64,000 bases of DNA from Hyphomicrobiales bacterium (GTDB lineage: Bacteria > Pseudomonadota > Alphaproteobacteria > Rhizobiales > Rhizobiaceae), in contig UBXG01000005.1 in NCBI GenBank assembly GCA_900469475.1, positions 186,001 through 250,000 on the forward strand, given 5' to 3'. Positions 53,133 to 60,080 of this stretch are shown here, one piece after another (position 1 is the stretch's first letter; every line of letters starts with the position of its first letter). A program made the translations under genes and the position numbers. The notes under the pieces were generated by a model. That model made no database searches, was not told the origin of the DNA, and was given only the letters and a program-made list of their open reading frames with translations.

Positions 53133-53525
53133 TTAATCGCGCAGCCGAATGAGGCCAGCCTCAGTGGGAGCAAAACCGAGCCCTCGATAAAAGCCGCTGA
53201 GATGCGGCTCGAAATCGACATGCAGCCATTCCGCGCCACGTTCGCTGGCCAGGGTTTTCGCCCGCTCGACGAGAGCGCTTGCTATGCCTCCGCGCCGAAA
53301 TTCCGGATCGACGCAGGTATCGAGAATAAAGGCATGAATGCCGCCGTCCCAGGCGACATTGACGAAGCCGACCAGTCTCGTGCCAGCGAATGCGCCGACA
53401 TGGGCGAGATTTCGGGAAAGGATGGGCTGGAAGTCCCGTGGGTGGGGAGTGTTCCAGGCGGTCGCCCACAGGGCATTGAGCGCCTCGTTTCCCAGATCCG
53501 GACTATCTCTGTATTCTATAGCCAT
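53133..53525 (-). CDS. GNAT-family acetyltransferase
   Basis: This 130-residue enzyme transfers acetyl from acetyl-CoA to an amine. Motif A is seen in CVDPEFRRGGIASALVERAK (acetyl-CoA pyrophosphate loop), and the C-terminal LSGFYRGLGF is characteristic. The start at 53525 has GGGAGA 6 nt upstream. It is short and has no extra domains. The substrate is unknown. Confidence 0.87.
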   Translation of the reverse strand: MAIEYRDSPDLGNEALNALWATAWNTPHPRDFQPILSRNLAHVGAFAGTRLVGFVNVAWDGGIHAFILDTCVDPEFRRGGIASALVERAKTLASERGAEWLHVDFEPHLSGFYRGLGFAPTEAGLIRLRD

Positions 53526-53662
53526 TGGCATTTCTCCCGCGTGTTACTTCGGCGCATTCATTTCGACCGCTCGGAAGCGTGCGGAATATATCCGCTGCCG
53601 ATGTCGGATCCGGTTGTGGTCGATCGTCCTTTGAAGGTGAACATAGAACAGAGGAGGCTGAA

Positions 53663-54016
53663 ATGTCCTATGTCGATGGTTTCATCGTCGCTGTGCCGAA
53701 AGACAAGATCGAGGCTTACAAGGTGCTGGCGCAAAGAGCCGGGGCGGTCTGGCGTGAATATGGCGCACTCAGCTACGTCGAGGCCATAGGCGACGATGTT
53801 CCCTATGGCGAACTCACGTCTTTTCCGCGTGCCGTTCAGGCAACGGAAGACGAGGTCGTGGTGTTTTCGTGGATCACCTATGAATCACGGGAAAGCCGCG
53901 ATTCGATATTGGCCAAGGTCATGGCCGATCCCCGGTTGAAGGATGAGATGGAAAACATGCCCTTTGACGGCAAGCGCATGATCTATGGCGGCTTCAAGGT
54001 CGCCATCGAGCTTTAG
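53663..54016 (+). CDS. DUF1428 protein
   Basis: This 117-residue protein matches the DUF1428 family: an opening MSYVDGFIVAVP and YVEAIGDDVPYGE, FSWITYESRESRD, and KRMIYGGFK. The fold is ferredoxin-like (dimeric alpha/beta barrel type). The function is unknown. The ATG has GAGGAGG. A perfect 11-bp hairpin follows it. Confidence 0.88.
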   Translation: MSYVDGFIVAVPKDKIEAYKVLAQRAGAVWREYGALSYVEAIGDDVPYGELTSFPRAVQATEDEVVVFSWITYESRESRDSILAKVMADPRLKDEMENMPFDGKRMIYGGFKVAIEL

Positions 54017-54022
54017 TCCGAG

Positions 54023-54051
54023 CAGTGGCCGGACTTGACATCCGGCCACTG
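54023..54051. terminator. Perfect hairpin after DUF1428 gene
   Basis: CAGTGGCCGGA / TCCGGCCACTG, an 11-bp perfect stem with 7-nt loop, directly after the stop. No T run, so the termination efficiency is uncertain. Confidence 0.55.
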
Positions 54052-54095
54052 CGCCCGACCTGATGCGCATCGCTATCGTCGTGTTCGGGGATGCC

Positions 54096-54521
54096 ATGCC
54101 ACAAACCGTTGTCACGCTCTCGACCCATGGTCAGGGGCTCTATGAATTTACCGATCAGGTGGCGAAATTCGTCCGCTCAGTAGCGGCAGGCGGTGAGGGG
54201 CTTCTGACCGCTTTCGTACGCCACACCTCTTGTTCCCTTCTGGTTCAGGAAAATGCCGATGCCGATGTGAAGACCGATCTCAAGGCCTTCTTCAGCCGGC
54301 TCGTGCCGTCCTCCTCAGATCCGTCGATGCGCTGGATCGTGCACACGATGGAGGGGCCGGACGATATGCCGGCGCATATCAAGGCTGCGCTGATGCAGGT
54401 CTCCATCGGCATTCCGGTGATGAACGGTCGGCTGGCGCTCGGAACCTGGCAGGGGATCTATCTTTTCGAGCATCGCGACCGGCCGCATCGCCGCGAGATC
54501 GTGCTGCATTTTTCCGCCTGA
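54096..54521 (+). CDS. YjbQ/UPF0047-family protein (secondary thiamine-phosphate synthase)
   Basis: This 141-residue protein is of the UPF0047/YjbQ family. Conserved features are FVRHTSCSLLVQENAD, the MRWIVHTMEGPDDMPAHIKA motif, and GTWQGIYLFEHRD. A weak thiamine-phosphate synthase activity has been reported for members, but the physiological role is unclear. The start at 54096 (MPQTVVTL) is chosen over 54063 because it fits the family length and has GGGG upstream. Confidence 0.88.
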   Translation: MPQTVVTLSTHGQGLYEFTDQVAKFVRSVAAGGEGLLTAFVRHTSCSLLVQENADADVKTDLKAFFSRLVPSSSDPSMRWIVHTMEGPDDMPAHIKAALMQVSIGIPVMNGRLALGTWQGIYLFEHRDRPHRREIVLHFSA

Positions 54522-54700
54522 GCTTCATCCGCCGCTGCGTCAACCAGTTGTTAACCGTCGTGAATACAATCTGAACGGCCAATTCGTGTTCGGTTCAGCT
54601 TGGCTGACCTAACGTGGCCCCAATCCCAAGGGCGTTCACCAATGAGCGACCAATAAGGGGATTGCAACGATCCGCAGCAAGGATTTGAAGGAGAAACACC

Positions 54701-55006
54701 ATGACCAATTTTTTCGCCAAGGCAGGTATTGCAGCTCTCATGGCATTCGGCGCCATGTCCGCCACCACCATGACGGCATCGGCCAACGACTTCCATCCTG
54801 GCATCCAGCAGGCTCGCTATGATCACCCGCGCGGCCGCATGTGCTCGCCCCGTCTCGCTGTTGAGAAAGCACGCGACATAGGCCTGCGCCGCGCTCGCAT
54901 CGACAATATCACGCCGCGCCGCGTCGTGGTCGAAGGCTTCGGCCGCCGTGGCCCGGATCGCGTTGTGTTCGCTAATGCGCCGGGTTGCCCGTTGATCCGC
55001 CGCTGA
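54701..55006 (+). CDS. Small exported protein, paralogue 1
   Basis: This is a 101-residue secreted protein. A signal peptide (GIAALMAFGAMSATTMTASA) ends near residue 29. The mature part has two cysteines, at RMCSPRLAVEKAR and PGCPLIRR, probably disulfide-linked. The motif GLRRARIDNITPRRVVVEGF is shared with the next gene. The start has a good AGGAG site. The function is unknown. Confidence 0.72.
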   Translation: MTNFFAKAGIAALMAFGAMSATTMTASANDFHPGIQQARYDHPRGRMCSPRLAVEKARDIGLRRARIDNITPRRVVVEGFGRRGPDRVVFANAPGCPLIRR

Positions 55007-55048
55007 TTGCTGCGTACCGAGGTTTTCCACATCTATGTGATGAATTTG

Positions 55049-55083
55049 AAGCCGTCTCCAAAAGAGAGGCGGCTTTATTTTAG
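55049..55083 (+). terminator. Terminator after paralogue 1
   Basis: AAGCCGTCTC...GAGAGGCGGCTT stem, with TTATTTT on the 3' side, about 45 bp after the stop. Confidence 0.7.
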
Positions 55084-55250
55084 CTCTATGCTACTATCGG
55101 CCCTCTGGTTTCCCCTTAGCGTTCATTGTAGCTGAATAATGGATGAAGGGCTGATTCCGAGCTTATTCAGCATCATGCCTTTACCTCTCGGGCACTCGTT
55201 CAGCACTTCTCGCTGGCGTGAGAGAGGCCTTCTGCTTCACGGAGAACACA

Positions 55251-55589
55251 ATGAGACAAATGCTGGCAAAGTTGGGGGTCGCTGTCTGTGTCGCAGTGAC
55301 TGCATTGTCGGGCACTGCGGATTTTGCCTCTGCACAAGGGGTGGATATTTACGTGAACCCGGGCCGCCATCGCCCGCCACCGCCGGATTATGATCGTCCG
55401 CCGCCGCGTTTTGATCGGCGTGGCTGCGATCCCCGTCAGGCCGTGGATGTTGCACGCAGTTATGGTCTGCGCCGCGCCCGCGTCGTGGATGTGACGCCGC
55501 GCCGTGTCATCGTTGACGGCTTCGGCCGCCGCGGTCCGGATACGATGATGTTTGCCAATGTTCGCGGCTGCCCGCTTCTGGGCCGCTGA
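55251..55589 (+). CDS. Small exported protein, paralogue 2
   Basis: This 112-residue protein is a paralogue of the previous gene. A signal peptide (LAKLGVAVCVAVTALSGTAD) is followed by a proline-rich stretch (GRHRPPPPDYDRPPPRFDRR), then the shared core RGCDPRQAVDVARSYGLRRA, TPRRVIVDGFGRRGPD and RGCPLLGR. Both cysteines and the spacing are kept. The start at 55251 has ACGGAGAA. It is probably an old tandem duplicate. Function unknown, perhaps an envelope protein. Confidence 0.72.
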   Translation: MRQMLAKLGVAVCVAVTALSGTADFASAQGVDIYVNPGRHRPPPPDYDRPPPRFDRRGCDPRQAVDVARSYGLRRARVVDVTPRRVIVDGFGRRGPDTMMFANVRGCPLLGR

Positions 55590-55594
55590 CAATC

Positions 55595-55624
55595 AAAACG
55601 GGCGCATAGAGCGCCCGTTTTTCG
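55595..55624 (+). terminator. Terminator after paralogue 2
   Basis: AAAACGGGCGC / GCGCCCGTTTT stem with 5-nt loop and T run, close to the stop. Confidence 0.88.
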
Positions 55625-55659
55625 TTCTCTGACCTTTTCGCCTTTGGCGGGGGCCGCGG

Positions 55660-55711
55660 AACCGCCCTTTGCGCGATCCGGTGGGATCTGAGCGAAGGGC
55701 GGTTTTGTTTT
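55660..55711. terminator. Hairpin between convergent genes
   Basis: AACCGCCCTT (55660-55669) pairs with AAGGGCGGTT (55695-55704), followed by TTGTTTT on the plus strand; it sits just beyond the end of the SIMPL gene, which is on the other strand. Confidence 0.55.
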
Positions 55712-55713
55712 GT

Positions 55714-56457
55714 CTACTGCTGGATCGCGTAAGTGATGCTCACCGATGCGTTGTATTCGTTCTCGCCGGTTGCGACAGGGACGGCCTTGTCCATCGGTGC
55801 GGATGCAGCCATGGCGCGCATATAGGGCTGAGGCGGTGCAGCAACGACGCCGTCATGAATGGCGATGATACGGCCGAGTTTGACACCGGCGGCATCCGTC
55901 AGGGTCTTTGCCTTGGCGGCGGCATCGGCGACGGCCTTCTTTCGTGCGTCTTCGAGTACGGTATCAGGCTTGTCGTTGGTGAACTGGATATCGCCGCCCT
56001 GGTTGATGCCGAGCTTAACCGCCTGGTCAAGCAATCCGCCCAGCTTGGAGAGATCGCGCACGCGAACGGTCAGGCCGTTCGTTACCTGATAGCCGTTCAG
56101 AACCGGCGGCTGGTTGTGGCCGTCCTTGTCGTTGGGGTAGGTATATTGCGGCTGAATGGAAAAGCCGGAGGTCTGCAGATCGCGCTCGGCAATGCCGCTT
56201 TCCTTCAGCGTTGCCAGCACGGCACCCATGGCCTTGTTGTTCTGATCGAGAGCGTCCTGGGCTGCCTTGGCCTGTTGAACGACCGTCAGCGTCACCACAG
56301 CCATATCCGGCGCGATCGCCGCATGTCCCTCGCCGGTGACGGTGATGACGGCCTCGCGCGGCTTGCCATCTTCGGCAAAGGCAGCAGCCGCCGGCCCGAA
56401 AAAAGTGGCGCTGACAAGAGCAGCAAGAGCAAAATCTCTGGTTTTCGTCAGAAGCAT
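55714..56457 (-). CDS. SIMPL-domain (DUF541) periplasmic protein
   Basis: This is a 247-residue exported protein. A signal peptide (FALAALVSATFFGPAAAAFA) ends near residue 28. The SIMPL domain has ITVTGEGHAAIAPDMAVVTL at its start, LQTSGFSIQPQYTYP, VTNGLTVRVRDLSKLGGLLD and DARKKAVADAAAKAKTLTDAA. Family members (such as BP26/OMP28 in Brucella) form ring-like or channel-like assemblies in the periplasm, and some protect against oxidative stress. It is convergent with the small exported paralogues. Confidence 0.9.
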   Translation of the reverse strand: MLLTKTRDFALAALVSATFFGPAAAAFAEDGKPREAVITVTGEGHAAIAPDMAVVTLTVVQQAKAAQDALDQNNKAMGAVLATLKESGIAERDLQTSGFSIQPQYTYPNDKDGHNQPPVLNGYQVTNGLTVRVRDLSKLGGLLDQAVKLGINQGGDIQFTNDKPDTVLEDARKKAVADAAAKAKTLTDAAGVKLGRIIAIHDGVVAAPPQPYMRAMAASAPMDKAVPVATGENEYNASVSITYAIQQ

Positions 56458-56620
56458 GGTTCGTTCCTTGGTTGATGATCCCTCAAGATGAGCTTTTGCG
56501 GATTCATTGTGAAGGTATTACGGCAGTCCCTTGTCGGAAAAGAGAAATTGGGTTAGAGCCAAGTCGGCTTCGGAGAACCATTGCTCCGGAATCGCAAGCG
56601 CAACATCTTTTGCTGCGCCC

Positions 56621-56696
56621 GGGCCTGTAGCTCAATGGTTAGAGCCGGCGGCTCATAACCGCTTGGTTGGGGGTTCGAGTCCCTCCGGGCCCACCA
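56621..56696 (+). tRNA. tRNA with CAU anticodon, probably tRNA-Ile2 (or Met)
   Basis: A 76-nt cloverleaf with encoded CCA. It has acceptor GGGCCTG / CGGGCCC, D-loop CTCAATGGTTAGAG, anticodon loop CTCATAA (CAU) and T-loop TTCGAGT. The acceptor has C4-G69 and C5-G68, which in E. coli mark tRNA-Ile2 for lysidine modification by TilS, and the variable region CTTGGTT resembles Ile2 rather than elongator Met. An automatic program may name it tRNA-Met. Its 3' end lies 17 bp from an integrase remnant, so it looks like an integration site. Confidence 0.92.
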
Positions 56697-56713
56697 GTCA
56701 TTTTTTAACCAAT

Positions 56714-57094
56714 TCATTTTGTTTCATTTTCGGCAACATTCCCCTCGCCAGATTCACATGGAGGGGCAGGTTCGTTCGCCAACTGTTCAGAAACGATGCG
56801 AGAAGCCTTCACTCCAAGGCGAGCTCTATCAGCCCCCTTGGTGTAAACTTCCGCCTGTTTAGAGTTGGTCCAGCCGAATTGGCTCATCAGTTCGTAGGCA
56901 GTCGCCCCACCACTGGCGGCCATCGTTGCTGCCAACTTCCTTAGCCCGTGAGTTTTTTCAATCCTCGCTTTTCTCGCGGCGTCCCCAAACCAATTACCAA
57001 ATCCTGGAACAGAAAACGGCTTTCCATATTCCGTAACAAGAAAATGAAGATCGCCAGTCTTGGTGGCGTCGATGATGTCTACGTTCGATCTACC
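56714..57094 (-). pseudogene. Truncated tyrosine recombinase (integrase) remnant
   Basis: Only the C-terminal catalytic half is left, 126 codons open from 57094 to 56714. It shows TGDLHFLVTEYGKPF, the HxxR box in EKTHGLRKLAATMAASGG, FGW at the second His/Trp position, and the catalytic tyrosine in QAEVYTKGADRA. The arm and core-binding N-terminal half and the first catalytic arginine are missing. A stop at 57095-57097 sits at what looks like a frameshift, since the adjacent frame upstream reads ILATLPEVDRT. The remnant points at the tRNA 3' end, the normal layout for an island integrase. Confidence 0.78.
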
Positions 57095-57137
57095 TCAGGG
57101 AGGGTTGCCAAGATCTACGGCTAGGAGGCTTCAGCGT

Positions 57138-59057
57138 TCAAAATCCTGCCTTTTTGAGACCTTCTCGATACAGGTCCTTGTGCCATCGCTCCTTCACGGG
57201 GACGAGCGATAGCCATTCATCGACGTCGAAAGCAGGATTGTTCTCGCGGACGCGGCGAACGAGTGCGCGGGCTTCATCCTGATTGCCGAGCATTGCCCAG
57301 CTCGCTGCGGCAAGCCCGTCCGCTTGCCTTGGATCGATCATTCGGCCGATATAATCGAGTACGGTCTGGAATTGGTTCAGGGCATAATTCGCTCGGGCGG
57401 CGATCCAGAGATAAACATCCGGATTTATGGGATTGAGATCCATGGCCCGCTGGATTTTTTCGAGAGCCAGGCCGGGCCGGGAAAAGTGGACCAGCGTGTC
57501 AGCATGGTCGGCAATAATATCGGCGTTATGCGGACTGAGGGTCTCCGCTATTTCCAACGCTTCTACGCTGCTGTCGATAGAACCCAGAAAAAGCTTGGCG
57601 ACGCCCAGCTCGCGATAGCCGTCGGGCAAATCGTTGCGAAGCAAGATGGCGCGTTCGGCAAAATCTTCGGCCGATTTCAGCAGTTGGTGCTCGCCGCGCG
57701 GGGTTAACCGCCATTCCTTGGAATAGGTGCGGGCAAGGGAGCCGAGGGCCGGTACAAAATCGGCGCTATGGCGCAGCGCGGCTTTCAGCTCCTTGCGGGC
57801 GTGCGTCAGGTTGGGCAGGGTAGGGCGATCGAGATATTGCAGCCCGACAAGGTATCGGTGATACGCGACAGGGCTTGGCTCAAAATATATGCGCGCCAAT
57901 TCATGATGCTCGACCTTCGCGACGGAGATGCGCACGATCTCCTGCGAGATTTCGCGCTTGTAGCGCGCAAGATCCGGTTTAGCGAAGGAGAAATGCTTCG
58001 CCCACAGAATCTTGCCGCCAGGCAATGAAATGAGCTGCGTAAAGAGCGTGGGATCTTCCTTCGGCCCGATTAATCGGCTCTCCAAGACGTAATTGATATC
58101 GTATCGTTCGAAAAGCGTGGTTTGATCGCCGCTTTGGCGTGCAATCTGAGCAGCGGAGTAGGGGGCGATCACTCTCAGGCTATGCAGTGCGCCAAAGCCA
58201 AGGGTGATATCTTCGATCAGGGAGGACGCGAGCATGGTTGCCATGTCATCGGTACTGCCGCTGGCGGGCGGCAGCAATGCGAGACGTGGAATGTGCGAGA
58301 TCGTCCGCAAAGGGATATCCTGTTCGGATATGGCGGTCGAATGCGGCGCAGCGGCCGATATTGATGAGCGAGAGGATGCCCGAAGGAGCGCCGGCCATGA
58401 TGAGGCGAGATCCTTACGTTGCGTAAATATGCGTTTGAGTTGTTCCAGACCGCCCTCGGCATCGAAAGCCTTCAATAATATACGATGCGTTGCAATGTCC
58501 TGCGGCTCGGCTTCGAAAAGAAGGAGAGCCGCCTCCTTGATGAGTGCGACATCGCTGGTCGCTATCGGAAGCTTCACCGCCGCATCCAGTGTTTCCTTCA
58601 AGATCGCAAAGTGGCGCTTTCTTTCGCCCTCTCGCCAGTCGATGAAGGCTCTGGTCTGACAGTTCGCCCGCTCCATGAACTTTGATTGCAGGGCCTCGAT
58701 CAAGCGAGCAAGGCTCTTTATCGGATCCTTGGACGTGTCTGCGCCGGCCGGGAAGATGTCGCTTTTGAGCGAGCCGGTTACCAGGTAAATATCCATATCG
58801 TCAAAGGTCAGAAATTCGGTATTCAATTCCGATTGTCGGCTTTTGATACGAGAGACCAGCTTGCGAAGATTTGTCAGCGAATTCGCCAAGTCGCCATCGC
58901 CCCAGAGAAATCTCGCCATATTTGTTCTGCTGACGGATTTTCTATCGCTCGCGAGCAGATAGGCAATAATCAGAAGCGTCTTCTTGGGGAAATTTATTTG
59001 ATGTTCGCCGTCATCCAGAAGAGCGATTTCACCAAAAGTTCTGAGTAAAAATTTCAT
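57138..59057 (-). CDS. SARP/OmpR-type regulator with TPR C-terminus
   Basis: This is a 639-residue regulator. The N-terminal winged-helix domain of SARP/AfsR type (residues about 1-95, with LLRTFGEIALLDDGEHQINF and SRTNMARFLWGDGDLANSL) is followed by a BTAD-like helical region (ALLLFEAEPQDIATHRILLK). A middle domain (FERYDINYVLESRLIG) and at least five TPR-like helical repeats follow (SSVEALEIAETLSPHNADII, LALEKIQRAMDLNPINPD). No transmembrane segment is evident. The start has AGAAGG. Such proteins are common in rhizobia; targets and signal are unknown. It lies next to the integrase remnant, separated by only 43 bp. Confidence 0.82.
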   Translation of the reverse strand: MKFLLRTFGEIALLDDGEHQINFPKKTLLIIAYLLASDRKSVSRTNMARFLWGDGDLANSLTNLRKLVSRIKSRQSELNTEFLTFDDMDIYLVTGSLKSDIFPAGADTSKDPIKSLARLIEALQSKFMERANCQTRAFIDWREGERKRHFAILKETLDAAVKLPIATSDVALIKEAALLLFEAEPQDIATHRILLKAFDAEGGLEQLKRIFTQRKDLASSWPALLRASSRSSISAAAPHSTAISEQDIPLRTISHIPRLALLPPASGSTDDMATMLASSLIEDITLGFGALHSLRVIAPYSAAQIARQSGDQTTLFERYDINYVLESRLIGPKEDPTLFTQLISLPGGKILWAKHFSFAKPDLARYKREISQEIVRISVAKVEHHELARIYFEPSPVAYHRYLVGLQYLDRPTLPNLTHARKELKAALRHSADFVPALGSLARTYSKEWRLTPRGEHQLLKSAEDFAERAILLRNDLPDGYRELGVAKLFLGSIDSSVEALEIAETLSPHNADIIADHADTLVHFSRPGLALEKIQRAMDLNPINPDVYLWIAARANYALNQFQTVLDYIGRMIDPRQADGLAAASWAMLGNQDEARALVRRVRENNPAFDVDEWLSLVPVKERWHKDLYREGLKKAGF

Positions 59058-59759
59058 CGCGCCTTCTATATTGCTTCAGATATATAACCGCGGCCGTCTT
59101 TCGCGCTCCGTCTGGATAAACGGCGAAATGACAGTGGAATCGATTATATATTCCTGATGCAATGCACAAATATTTGCAAATGAACTATTCTCGAGCTTTA
59201 ATTTCGAAAGTTATTGTTGCACAAAAGCTCAGTTTTCCGACATTCATTCGACGTCTGGCGAGCTCGTTTCCGATGCGGGTTCGTTAAGAAAACAGTCCTA
59301 ATCGGCTAAATTCCATCTTCCCCGCAACTATTGGCGGTCGGAAAATTCATGACCAACGCAGTGTTAGAGAAGCTCCCGGCCTCTAGATACTTCCTCGCCA
59401 CAGAAGTGGTAACTTCAATTAGGGTCAGGATTTTATTGCCCCTATCGGTCCATTCGCCAACAGAACCTACGGCTTATACTTTGGTATAATGGCGGTGCAC
59501 CATCGCCTGATTGACCGCTCTTCGCGGCTGTGACACTACGGCCATGTCTTCGCAACGGCGAAGGCTTACGAAACCAACAGATCAAGAAACCAATGGACAG
59601 CTACCCTAGTCGCTGTCCGGTTGTGGCGTCATGCTGCATCCGGACGGTCATCGCAACAACCTGGACCGCTGCCGGCATTCGCCGGGCGAGCGTCGGTCGG
59701 GCCTAGCCTGTCCGGCTCGCCCTTCGGATCTGCCGTCAGGCGGGCCGATGAGGTGAGCC
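59058..59759. other. Divergent region and structured leader before the ABC operon
   Basis: About 700 bp. The first 250 bp are AT-rich and hold the promoter of the TPR regulator. A possible -10 (TATAAT, about 59485-59490) lies ahead of several predicted stems: GGCGGTG...CATCGCC, CCGCTCTTCGCGG, a 59595-59618 hairpin (GGACAGC / GCTGTCC with a 10-nt loop) and CCGGCATTCGCCGG-type stems. None is followed by a T run. It could be a cis-regulatory leader of the downstream ABC transporter operon, but I match it to no known riboswitch. Confidence 0.4.
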
Positions 59760-59990
59760 ATGAACAACATCGTTCTTTTCCGCGGACGCAGGTTCGCAAC
59801 CAAGTTTTCAGCCCCGAACGCTTTTGCCGTTTCGACCGGCAGCCGTCCGGCCGAACGTTCCGTATCGCCGCAGCGTCCGCCGCTGATCGCCATTTGGCAC
59901 ATCAATTCCCATACCGGGAAGCTTGAGTGCTTTTGGACGACGCAAAGCGGGCCTTCCCTTGATGAGGATGGCAGCCGTCGCGCGGCCTAA
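59760..59990 (+). CDS. Small conserved-looking protein
   Basis: This is a 76-residue ORF starting ATG with GAGGTGAG just upstream. After a basic start (NNIVLFRGRRFAT) it has RPPLIAIWHINSHTGKLECFW, a pattern I associate with short rhizobial proteins of unknown function. The tail is acidic then basic. It lies 90 bp upstream of the ABC permease start, on the same strand, so it may be a leader-encoded or cotranscribed gene. Confidence 0.6.
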   Translation: MNNIVLFRGRRFATKFSAPNAFAVSTGSRPAERSVSPQRPPLIAIWHINSHTGKLECFWTTQSGPSLDEDGSRRAA

Positions 59991-60080
59991 ACCGTTCCTT
60001 CTGAAAGAAGTACCTGTGGCGTCGCTATGCGGCGCCTACGTCGCGCCCTGGCTAAAATTCCTGTTTCAAAGGGTTATCAC

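Noticed and set aside
56621..56696. Second copy of the tRNA 3' end as an attR site in the window
   Set aside because: I looked for the T-stem/acceptor segment elsewhere and found none, so island boundaries cannot be drawn.
59470..59759. ykkC/guanidine, manganese (yybP-ykoY) or cobalamin riboswitch in the leader
   Set aside because: None of the conserved core sequences that I can recall for these classes is present; only generic hairpins are seen. Kept as an unclassified leader.
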